Shown: in pieces, positions 1 through 64,000 of the stretch
Layout of the letters: every line of letters begins with the position of its first letter
How positions within the stretch are numbered: position 1 is the first letter of the stretch
Assembly: GCA_029706075.1 (NCBI GenBank)
Contig: JAINUG010000175.1
Coordinates: forward strand, 310,001-374,000
Source of the DNA: Aldrovandia affinis
Taxonomy: Eukaryota > Chordata > Actinopteri > Notacanthiformes > Halosauridae
Direction: 5' to 3'
Length of the DNA: 64,000 nt
Program-made: the position numbers and the translations under genes
The notes under the pieces: model-generated
What the model was told of the DNA's origin: nothing
The model's database searches: none
What the model saw: only the letters and a program-made list of their open reading frames with translations

Positions 1-3000
1 GCCTGTGATTATCCCACCCACCAGTCTATAAAGGGCTCTCTATTAAAGCCAGCTATTGTTCCTCTCTTGTCTGCCAAACTGCAAACGCTAATTAATAGTG
101 CCCAGGTCCTGGAGACGTTAACCAGCTGCTGAGGATCCCACGGGCCTTTTGAGCAGAAAGAAACACCCAGCGGCGTCTCATCTCATGTCCGGGGACCTGC
201 AATGTCTCTCCGGGCCGTTTTGGGCCAAGGTGCCGGAGAGGCCTCTCTGGCCTCCCGTTTTCATCTTGGGAACTGCATCCGTACCGAAGCTTCTCTCGCC
301 TGATTCGTTCTCGATGAAGCGGAGCCTCGGACATCTGCGGAAGCCTTTTTTCTTCCCGATCTGAGCGATTCGTGTTTATGATGGTTTGTCGGTAAAGGAT
401 GCGGGGAACGCAAAACATGGGCAGGGGGAAACTAATACTGCGTTAGATCTCAAAGTGGCAGGCTACAAACAAGCTGCTGTTGATTTCAGTCACCTGGACA
501 GGCCATATGCTGAAGGGGCGGGCGGGTGTTACCAGTAAGGGTTCCAGTAAGGGGCAATTCCAGGAATTTGTTTATGTGTTGTTATACGGCAGGATCAAAT
601 AATAGTAAAAATATTAAACCTTATTTGCATAGCGTTTTTTCAAACATGGTGCGCAAAGCACGCTTCAAAGGGAATCAATAGAAACAATAAAATCATTAAG
701 GAGGGTGAAGAAAATAAAAGAGGAAAATAAAAAGGATGGCAAGGGTGCGTTATCTATGCACCAGCCTCATGGAGGAGGAAATCCAGCTGACATCTTGAAT
801 GATGCTTCGCATGCCCCCCTGCTCCGCCCCCTCCAACCCCCCATCTCCTTTCAGCGTGTGCCAGGACTCCACCCAGTTCCCGGCGGCTCCCTCCTCTCCC
901 GGCTCCGCTCCCCCATCAAAGGCCCCGGCTTGGTTCCTGTTTCAGTCCATCGCCGTCACAAGCTTGGTTCACCGGCAAGCCCACTGTCACTCAATGGAAA
1001 CCCGTGTTTGTTATCGTATAAACCTTTGCGCTCCGTGGAAAAGCGATGCGACAGCACGACCGCGTAAAAAACAAACAAAAAACAAACAAACAAACAGCGT
1101 AATTCGATTTTCGCTTTGGACAACATCATTTGGAGGACGCATGTTATGTCGTCGGCTGATTGTGTGAAGCCTGTGCGTTATGTTTATGCTGGATTATCAG
1201 TCTTTCATCACCGATGTGCCCCCTGAAAAATGACTTCTACCTCAGATCCTCTCCTGACTGTTCCAGAGTCAAAACCTAAATCAAAGAGGAGACCGAGCCT
1301 TTTCATTTAAACTCCGAAGCTCTGGAACAGTTTACTAGGGGAGATCAGAGCAGCCAATTCATCTTAATGTTGCCTGATGTGATTTTTATTTTATTTTTAT
1401 ACACTTTTCCTTTATTGATTTTATCTCCCTTTTTGCTATTTTAATACCTTGGCACTTTTTATTTTCCATGTATTTTGAAACCATGTAGCACTTTGGACAA
1501 TTTTGCTGGAAAAAAAAAGTTGTTATTATTACTAGTACAAGTATTAATGACAGCAGTAAGAGCAGTCCCTTGTGAGATAGAGTACCTGATCTTCAGATGT
1601 TCTGACTCACTGGCAGGGAGAGCATTAGGCTGGAGTATTCCTCCATCCATTATGTTGTTGAAAGGTACTTGAGGAAAGTGGGGGAGCAACAACCCCCCAA
1701 AAAAAAACAAACAAACAAAAAATCTAGTTAATTTGCAGCACGGAGAGATAAACTGAGCAAGGCATGGTGTGGGAATGTTCAAGTAGGAATGTTCAAATAT
1801 TAAGCATATATGTATTCTCTTTTATAGAACTGCTTTGAGTCTTCACAGTCTATGCTGTAGCCACAAACAGGCTCACTCGGGAGATGTGTGTGTGTGTGTT
1901 TGTGTGAGATTGTGCAGTCAGGTGGTCATATGTGTGTGAGAGATTGTGTGGTCAGGCGTCTGTGTATGTGTGAGAAATTGTATATGCGTGTTCATGATAT
2001 GGGAATCACTCTGCCAACATCACATGAATTATATGGGAAAAGGACTTAATGCCTGTGATATCAGAAGGAAACATGTCCTGTCCCCGCCTGCAATCTGGGA
2101 CTTCCTGGGGCAACCAGGAAGTGTTTGTAAGTTTTTGCAAATGCCTGAATTGTAAAAAGTGAAATAGTGGTAGTGACTAATCATGTGCGCCAATTTGAAA
2201 ACAATCTGCATCTCATATCATAATTTCAACGAATGGGAGGACAGTGTGTGAGTTTAAAGTTTAGAGGACATCCGAGCGTCCTGCACGCCAGTCCTGTTCA
2301 ATCCGCCACGGGACCACAAGAGGGCACGAGACGACCCCTCTCACATTAGCGTGGCGACCCTGGAGGTTCCTGCCAGTCTGAGTAAACACGAGTCGCTCTT
2401 CTCACTGTGACCACAACACGACCGCATCTGGACCCCACGATCGCCCTTCTGGGAAGCTAGCCCCCTTAATGACGCCCGGAAGACCTTCCATGTTGCCAAG
2501 TCCTGATCTGCAGGGGTGCAGGTCAGCCAAATTAGAGGTACACAGACATCAAGTCAAAGTAAATACAGAGTCCAAGACTTTCCGTGCCCAGAATGTTGGA
2601 TTAATACAAGCCTGGCTCTTTATTGCGTTATATAGCGCTAATCGCCGCCGTTGGACAGCTTGAATTACGCCGTTTAAATGTCCTCGGACCATTTTAATGC
2701 AAATCAGAGCCTTCCCGGCCACAATTTCTCCATCACAGCATCCAGAAAACACTGAAACCACTAACTAAAACAATCTGTAGCAACAACCATTTAAAAACCA
2801 CAATGCTACAACAAAGCTTTAACAAGGCCTCTGTTGGTTGTGTTTGAAAATGGTTATTTTTACCACTGCTTTCCACAAGTGTTTCCTGAGCTTTAAAAAA
2901 AAAAAATGTATCTAAAAAACAGACGCACTATGAACAGAATACATGCAGGAAAGCATTTATTTTGTGTATTTGGACATTACTAAATGACTATTTGTTATAA

Positions 3001-4054
3001 GAATGCCATTACATTAGTTCTTCAAGTTACTTTTATTGATTACCCATCAATGATAGCTGATAAGAAATGTAAGATAGAAAGGGTGCTCTTCAAAAAACTC
3101 TCTAACCTCTAACCTCTCTTGGTGTGCCCCATGTCCCTTTTTATTGTTTGGGATGGGAAAGAAAAGCAGTTAACAGGCTGAGACGTGACCGGGTACGACC
3201 CTGCTCCTACCTCACAAGGGTATCCATTTACACCGACCCCCAGGTACAGCCATAATACAAGGTTTCAAGGTTTCCCGTGTGACCCCCAAGAGCAGGATCC
3301 AATGAGCCAAACATCTGGACCTCCTCATGTCCGAGCAGTGGCTACACCCCACCCACAACTGCCCTTCCAAACAACTACTGAAAGACAGCTCCTAAAGGCG
3401 TCAGCCCTGGAGGCAGAGCGAGAATCGGGTGGCAGGTTCGGAGGGATCACCTTCCGGCAAATCTGGAACCGGCTCTATGCTGTGTCACTTCAAATCGACC
3501 AACATTTTTATCTGAACGGCGTGCTCTGGGGCCACTTTAGAAAGGTCTTCTGAGACCAGCCCAGTTCTGGAGCTGTCGAGAGCGATCATCGGAAACAGGA
3601 AATGGCTTCTCAGCTCTTCTTTTAACCCTAAAGACCCTGTCGTTTGCCAGCGTTTTGTGTGGGCATTCTTGTGCGAGCAGGGCTACAGATGGAGTCTCTC
3701 AAATCCTTTCGTCACGGTCCAAATCAATTTCCCTGACAAACGAGTCTTTCCTTATTGTGGCCGCAGCTGTAATTAAGATACTACATGCCTGTCTGCGGAT
3801 TATCCATTTGATGATCAATCTCTTCATTACCAGTAAGACCAAAAGAGATCTGGCGTTTCCCATTGTGCAACAATCATCTTGGGGACCCTTCTATAGGGTC
3901 CATGGGAGGAAGGTTGTGATGTAACAAAAAATTGCAGAGATGAACGGGTTTTTGCAAGCAAAATTCAGATTTAAAAAATACTGTTGGGATTAATTAGAAG
4001 CTACTGTAAATCAGGAGCTGATATATGGTATTCCACTATTGATTTTCTTATATG

Positions 4055-4109
<55 letters not shown>

Positions 4110-5309
4110 ACAAGTTGTGGATATAAATAAGACTGCAGATTTTAATACTTGTTTGGCAGTTGTTACCATGGTAAAATTCTTGAAACAAAGCTTTGTTAAC
4201 TAAGTTTAGTCATTTAATTTCAATTTCAACACTGATTTAAAGATCCAGCATAACCCATATTTAAATAAAATGCTGCTTGATAATGTAGTGAAAATATTGA
4301 ATGTCAAAAAACTTATAGCACAATTCAACAGAGCACACTGCACTAAATACTGTACATCTAGTAGGAAAAACGTTTTAAAATCTGTCATTAATAAAATTGT
4401 TCAGTACTTCATCAGAAAAAAGCATGACATAGCTGAACGATGCTCTAATCTTTCTCCACACTGACTCAGACCCCAAGGCCTTCCCTCACCAGGAGTAGGC
4501 AGGCCACTCAGTTTAAAAATATTAATCCACAAACTTGAAATGATAAATTAAATATTGGTTATATCTTTTAATACTCTATAAAAACAATTGTGTTGTCTCA
4601 TGCACAATTTTCTCCCATTGACAAGTGCTGTAAACAAAAATGGCGGATACTTGACTGGTAGTTGTGGCAGCAAATGAACGCTGGAATAATATAACTTTAA
4701 CATATGCGCCTATGGAGGGTGAGCAGTAGTCACTTTAAATCCAACCTCATAGCACAAAAGACCCAAGCGATTGGTTTAAAATTTGTTTGTCTTCGTCATC
4801 TTGACAGATTTTTACAGCCAAGCAATATAGACATTGAGGCGGTGCTGATTAGTTTAGGCCTCTAAATCCCGCCCCAATGTCTTCATTTGAAATTTCTGTT
4901 AAATTTTAAGTAAAAGCTCCACCAGTTCACACAACTTTATGTAGCCACACGTCGTAGTTCAGAAAAACATGCATTTGTACCATAACATTGAAAATCCACT
5001 GGGGCAAATTAAGTTAAGTTAATTGGTGTCGTGGTGGTTGAATGGAATTCTATGAGAGTGAGTAGAATTTGCTGAGAGAAATCTCACTTTGACCTCAGTA
5101 GGTTACCTACAGAGAAGCACTAGCTTTAAAGACAATGGCATTTTTTTCAAATTCTAACACACCAATACAACACAAAACAATCAGATGAAAGCACTTACCA
5201 AACCAAGGGGCGTCAGTTACCTGAACAAAAAAATCAACCCATTCATCCAAGACGCGGGTGATTCAAACGGGAACGGCAGGTGGCAACAAAACAAGAGCCT
5301 ACGCCACGG
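1..5309. other. Intergenic DNA downstream of cacna2d1
   Basis: No coding region is recognisable here on either strand. The open frames are short, start at arbitrary methionines and resemble no family I know. GT-rich microsatellite-like sequence lies at about 1885-1985 and a (TA)n run at 4056-4108. A stretch around 3640-3925 is unique-looking and rich in homeodomain-type TAAT cores; it is treated as a finding, not as a gene. Confidence 0.6.
4056..4108. repeat. (TA)n microsatellite
   Basis: An uninterrupted TA dinucleotide run of about 45 bases passes into CACACATACACA. It lies in intergenic DNA. Confidence 0.95.
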
Positions 5310-8300
5310 ACAATAATGATAAACCTTTATTCTGAATATACTATATTTGCACAAGAGTTAATACCTTTGTAGGATTATAAACACCACCCCCACCCCACCC
5401 CTCGTTGTTTAGTAACATTATTGTACAAATGTATACAAAAAAATATTCAAGACAGTCAAATTCCACAAAAGTGTAATGTCTGAAAGCACAATCAGAGAAG
5501 ACTGATGGAGCAGGCACCGGAGCAGGAGAACACGGTCTCAGTGGAACAGTCCGGAAGGAACAGCATGGTCCAGAGAAGCCCGCACAAAGAGCACTGACAG
5601 CATCATCAAGCACAACGTCCAATCACATCACACAACTGGCTCCCGAAGCGACAGCATCTGATTTAGCACTTTAGAACAACAGCGATACAAAAAGAAAGGG
5701 GGGAAAGAAAGGAGACATCATTTGATATCCCATATCCCATACATCTGATGTCATGTGGGGGCCTGCTTTTACCCTGTAGAGCTCACATACCCTTGTTTCA
5801 TCCCACATTACAAACTGTTCACTTCCTGTGTGCTTGTACCCTTATGAACTCTACAGAAGTAGACTTATGTCCTTCTACCTTTTGGTTTTTTGACAACTTA
5901 AACAGCTTGAAGCTAGAATTATGTCCTGACGTCTTACGTTTGTATTTTTCTTACACAACATGAGTTTGGCAGGTCTCAGAGATTGCTGAGAAATATTAAA
6001 GGCAATTCACTTATGTTTGACAGTTAATGAAAACTCACAGTTATGTTTGTATTGTACCATGTATCTAAGCAGATAGAAGATATTCATTCAAATAAGACTA
6101 GAAAAACAAAATGCTGTATCTTTCAGGAATATGGCAGTAATGCTGATCCATATTAAAAACAATGGCTTTATTTGATATTCACCACATCATACTTTTGTGA
6201 CTGTGATATCTGTGAATATAAATATAATTTATCTCATTATCTGTCACTGAAGTCATCTCATGCAGTAACGGAACCAATTAAACCAAGGGGGAGGGTCACA
6301 AGTAATTAATTAATTCACTAAATGACTAATTAATCTAGTCAATTGGTCAATTATACCGTGTCTAGAACTGGTAGGGTCATTGTAGCTTTCTACCATTGGT
6401 TTAGTAATGGAAAAACATGAATGGTGGAATCATTCCATAAAATGTGCAAATGTATTAATAATTGTGCTTAATACAATTATAACACAAGGAAAAAAATAAA
6501 TGTATGTTCTGATAGAAGAAAACCTTAGTGGTTCTAATGCCTTTTCGATTTTTAGGGTTTTTTGTTTATAATAAACTGTTTATTTAAACAGTATTGTCGT
6601 TAAATGCACAGTGTCCTGTATCTATATTTCCATATGTGTAATAATATTCCTTTTTGTTACTTCAGCAAGTTGAGCCTCTGCTTTTCGATCACAGACTATA
6701 CTGATTGAGGTTAACTATACTGTAATTATTTGATGCTTTACGTATAAACAATTAGACAATTTAACAATCTAAGAGTAAGGGCCAGATTCAACCTTCTAGC
6801 AAATCCTTTGAGTACCACATTTAAATCAGATGGACAAGTGTTGCATGTTTTCGCCCCTCCCCCTCAATTTCTACACAACATTTTAAACTGACACAAAGCT
6901 TATGATGTGTAAGCATAAAAAATAACCCCTGCTTAAACTTTCTACTCAAAGTAAAGCGCATAGTGCACCTTGATTACAATGAATTTGGCCGTAGTATGAA
7001 TGCGAACCACAGTGACTGCTGCAAGTATCCATCAATGCCCAGTGCCTATACAGTCTCATCAAAGTGGTAAGTACAGATAGCAAAGTGCATTTCACATTCA
7101 GATACATTCACTGCATTGAATAATCATCAATAAACTTAATAAGTAAATTATAAACCTCAGCATATTCTTTCAACTTTAAATCAAACCAAATGAATGAAGT
7201 CAGTAAAAGCATAATACAACAGCATTGGTTGGTATCAGAGATTGGTTTACAAAAGATTTGCCCTGTCAAAATGGCTGTATTTGTGGAAACACTAACAAAC
7301 AGGGGAATTAAAATATTTAAAGTATTTCAGGCCAGGCGATGATTCTATGCCTTCAAAAGTCAAGATCTTTTACAATTAGGGGAAATGAGTCATAGGATCT
7401 GAGGTGGGAACTGAAAAATAATACTTCCACAGGATTTTATCATCTACTCAGGTGGAGTTATAAGCGAGCGATGCCTCAGGCACTGTTGCCTCTGTAAACA
7501 TTAGGCCAGGATCACGTGATCGCAGCTCCATGGCTAGCCCCAGACTAACACCTCCAGTCCCTGAAGCACTTCACTACAGGCCTGGCTCAGCCAACGGAAC
7601 CCTGAAAACCAAGGTTCTGGAACACTTACATTTAGAATCTGCAATGAGAGAGGGCAGTCAGGCTCATGAGTGACATCATGTGTTAATAGGGTCATTCAAT
7701 TCAGATTTTTAGATATACTTTAGTTGTACTGTTTTTCTGTGTATTTTTATCTGCGCCCGGGGCCCGGGCTGCCGTATTTATTCAAATTCAAAGACACTTT
7801 ACCATATTCCATCCAAATTCCAGTTTGGGGGCAACCAATTCAGGTTATCTGGCATATACACATGTGGAAATTCTTTGATGGATGTTTTTAAAAAATAAAT
7901 AATTTCAGTGTAAGAAAGGCATTGCATCTGAACCAAACACAAGTAACAGTTATTTAGAGGCATCAGGTCATTAATAATGAATGGCATTAAGGGTCAAACT
8001 CCATTGTCTCTTTCCTTCTTGTACCCATTTGCTCTTTTCCTTTTGTTTAGGGCAGTAATGGTTTGAATGCAACTTCAAATACCAGCCATGCATGCAAAAA
8101 AGATCAATCAACCCTTTCCCCCTGAAAAGCAAACAGATAAATAAATAGATAAATCAAAATAGAAACGGTTTGGCCGACTCTCAATATTTAAATTCCGAAA
8201 TAAATTAATGGGCTGTGCCAAACACAAAATGTGCTGGCGAGGACGTGCCCTTTGGCATGGTGTCGAGATACACCAAGGACATTCACTTACATGGTAGGGT

Positions 8301-9107
8301 CGTAGCTTCCCTTTCTTACAAGGGCTACAAATATAGGCTGGCTGTTGATTGTGAAATATGTATTTGGTGACTCCTGGAATCAGAAGAGGACACTGACATG
8401 AATGAAAAATGATTTCTGTCACAATGTATTTTTTATCTTAATGATCACAAACGGATTAATATAAAAGATTTTAGTTCCTTCGTGGTGCGGAACACAACGA
8501 GACGCTAGCACCTCGATTTGTACAAAAGCAAGTTGAGAGTTGATCTTGGCCTCTTTTTCTTAGTCGTGTGTTTTTGGCCTTCATTACTGCAGCAATTATA
8601 GTCAAGGTCATAACAAGCATCCCAGATCCTTACAGCTAAATAAATAAATACAAAATAATCATCAATAAATCCCAAAATCAAACCCTACAATGACATGGGG
8701 ACAGCACTTTGTATATTTGAAATGTCTCGGCAGTGTAATATCTATTCAGTTCTTTTTTTCTTTTTTACATTTTTAATGTGAAGAAGCACACCAAAAAACC
8801 CACACAATGTAAATGAAACCTTTCCTCTCCATTCCCCCTAAAGGGGATAAGGCAGTGTCCACACGCTTGCTTTCATGGGACACACTTGGCTTCTGACAGC
8901 TCCTCCTTTATCCTCTGTAAAGCTTCATAGCTAGACCCAGGAGCATGGACTATTCACTTCCTGGTCTTTAAACTTCCTGGGTGTTACTTCCTGCTCCTTC
9001 CTGGGTGTTGCGTGATCTCCATTCCCCCAGTCAGTGTAGAATCTTGGCAGGATCTTGAAACGTGGGCGTGGTGGTGGTGCTCGTTTTCTGCCCCAGTGTT
9101 TCGGTGG
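5310..9107 (-). other. cacna2d1: Probable long 3'UTR of cacna2d1
   Basis: The stop codon is at 9108-9110. Downstream on the minus strand no coding signal appears, and the sequence is AT-rich and largely free of recognised transposons. The minus-strand hexamer AATAAA occurs at 5331-5326, and an ATTAAA variant lies near 8770, so either could end the message. Mammalian CACNA2D1 messages are known with long 3'UTRs, which suits the distal site. The boundary is inference; only the stop codon and the hexamers are seen directly. Confidence 0.4.
5326..5331 (-). promoter_or_regulatory. Candidate poly(A) signal AATAAA
   Basis: Plus-strand TTTATT reads AATAAA on the gene strand, about 3.8 kb beyond the stop codon. 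The hexamer alone is weak evidence, but the DNA between it and the stop shows no recognised transposon or other gene. Confidence 0.35.
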
Positions 9108-62736
<53,629 letters not shown>

Positions 62737-62789
62737 CTGTGACAGAGTAACAGAAGAGCATATGATCACAGTGGGGATGACACAGACAA

Positions 62790-63165
62790 ACAGGCACAGG
62801 ACAAAAAATGGAAACACCAATGTAAAGTCACTTAATGTGGTGTTGGGTCGCCACATGTATGCGTTGAGGCATAGAGTCTACCAGCATCTAGAATTCTGCA
62901 GCATGAATATGACACCAGTCTTTCACAAGAAAGTCAATCAGCTCACGCTTAGTTGATGGAAGTGGAGAATGCTGTCTCAGGCATTGCTGTAGATTATCCC
63001 ATAAATGCTCAAAAGGGTTCAGATCTGGTGACTGGTAAGGCTGTGACATATTGACAATGTCAGTGACATGCCCCTCAAACCACCTGATGACTACTCACGC
63101 TCGGTGAATGGGGGCATTGCCATCTTGGAAGACCACAATAACAACACGGTGTCTATGCATGTTTG
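62790..63165 (-). mobile_element. Tc1/mariner-type relic, 3' coding end
   Basis: The minus strand reads SPDLNPFEHLWDNLQQCLRQ and later ELIDFLVKDWCHIHAAEF, the region after the last catalytic acid of Tc1-type transposases. CAGGCACAGGACAAAAAATG at the plus-strand left edge is the likely terminus. Only the C-terminal part remains. Confidence 0.8.
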
Positions 63166-63261
63166 GTTCTTGTCTCCCTAATAACAAAAGCATTTAAATC
63201 TGAAACAGCTTTGAAATGTCAGATATGAAATTCCTGAAATTGAAAACACGAGTTAAACAAG

Positions 63262-63625
63262 GGGGCGGCACGGTGGTGCAGTGGATAGCACTGTCGCCTC
63301 ACAGCAAGAAGGTCTCGGGTTCGAATCCAGGCCGGGGGCCTTTCTGTGTGGAGTTTGCATGTTCTCCCAGTGTCCGCGTGGGTTTCCTCCGGGTACTCCC
63401 GTTTCCTCCCACAGTCCAAAGACATGCACGTTAGCCTAATTGGAGAGTCTAAATTGCCCGTAGGTATGAGTGTGTGAGTGAATGGTGTGTGTGTGCCCTG
63501 CGATGGATTGGCGACCTGTCCAGGGTCCATTATTTATGCATGCTGGGATAGGCTCCAGCCCCCCCGCGACCCTGACCAGGAATAAGCGGCTTAGACAATG
63601 AGATGAGATGAGATGAGAGATGAGT
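63262..63625 (+). mobile_element. tRNA-like SINE with (ATGAG)n tail
   Basis: GGGCGGCACGGTGGTGCAGTGG..TAGCACTGTCGCC (A-box-like) and GGTTCGAATCC (B box) head a 360-bp repeat with GTTTGCATGTTCTCCC, GGTTTCCTCCGGGTACTCCC and GCCCTGCGATGGATTGGCGA modules, ending in AATGAGATGAGATGAG. This is a very widespread fish repeat; the B box is intact. Confidence 0.8.
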
Positions 63626-64000
63626 TAAACAAGACAATTTTTACAGAAAGAGTGGCCATTGCTGTGCCAAAGCCTTCCCCTCTGATACGGACCAATCTGA
63701 CATGAGCAGGGCTGTGACATTCCCTGTCACATCGTTGCCCTCCATCCACACAGATCCCTGCTCTTTCATATTTTTATATCCGATGCCTGGCTCGGACGGC
63801 AGCCAAACTTCCATTTCAACCTCCCAGCCAAATAATCAATGAAAACAGCCTACCTCTCGTCATCTTTCTCTCTCCCTCTTTCTACCCCTCTTCCACTCTG
63901 TCTCCCTCTCTTTTTTCCACTCCCCCTTTCAAATTGTATTTAAAGTGTATTTTTACAAAGTCTCAGTATACTGTACAGAGAAGAAAAAATTGAATAAAGT

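Larger units (their letters stand above)
62737..64000 (-). other. cacna2d1 intron, continuing beyond the window
   Basis: A Tc1-type relic and a SINE are listed separately. The interval 63640-64000 is pyrimidine-rich near 63860-63930 and shows no exon. Confidence 0.65.

Noticed and set aside
63262-63330. tRNA gene (A and B box present)
   Set aside because: The match is limited to box motifs and is followed by a SINE body; no cloverleaf with a proper anticodon stem is evident.

Overview
This window is vertebrate nuclear DNA, almost certainly from a ray-finned (teleost-type) fish. It has long introns with canonical GT-AG borders, abundant (CA)n/(GT)n microsatellites, several Tc1-like transposons, L2- and L1-type LINE relics, hAT relics, solo LTRs and tRNA-like SINEs. 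I see no prokaryotic genes, CRISPR array or other bacterial system. Repeat families with a 'GCATTTAGCAGACGCT'-type tail would fit an early-branching teleost, but I cannot name the species.

The only protein-coding gene I can support is on the minus strand: the 3' three quarters of a voltage-gated calcium channel alpha-2/delta subunit gene, most like CACNA2D1. I resolved 32 coding exons between 62736 and 9108, about 2.73 kb of coding sequence. They run from just upstream of the gabapentin-site RRR motif to the C-terminal GPI-signal stop codon. Reading phases fit at every junction except two: a one-base excess inside the VWA exon at 55800-55905, and a phase break between the exons at 39966-40032 and 30843-30903 that implies an unseen microexon. 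The 5' end of the gene lies beyond 64000. A long 3'UTR probably extends from 9107 towards an AATAAA at 5326-5331. Bases 1-5300 hold no recognisable gene.

Layout from left to right: intergenic DNA (1-5309); probable 3'UTR (5310-9107); last coding exons with an intron holding a Tc1-like element (9108-13083); an intron carrying a SINE, L2 tail, hAT relic, decayed L1 and a 34-bp minisatellite (13966-19494); a cluster of closely spaced exons coding the C-terminal part of alpha2 (19495-30903), with a CA-rich minisatellite next to one exon; a 9-kb intron with nested solo LTRs and three Tc1-like copies (30904-39965); Cache-domain exons (39966-52344), including an intron with a 1.2-kb composite minisatellite; and VWA-domain exons (53214-62736). 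The right edge holds a Tc1 relic and a SINE.

The points most worth checking concern splicing and integrity of the gene: the frameshift in the VWA exon, the missing microexon, a CAGCAG tandem acceptor behind a (TG)n tract exactly at the alpha2/delta cleavage junction, a duplicated exon-end fragment inside a CA array, and transposons lying within tens of bases of splice sites. I found no convincing previously undescribed system.
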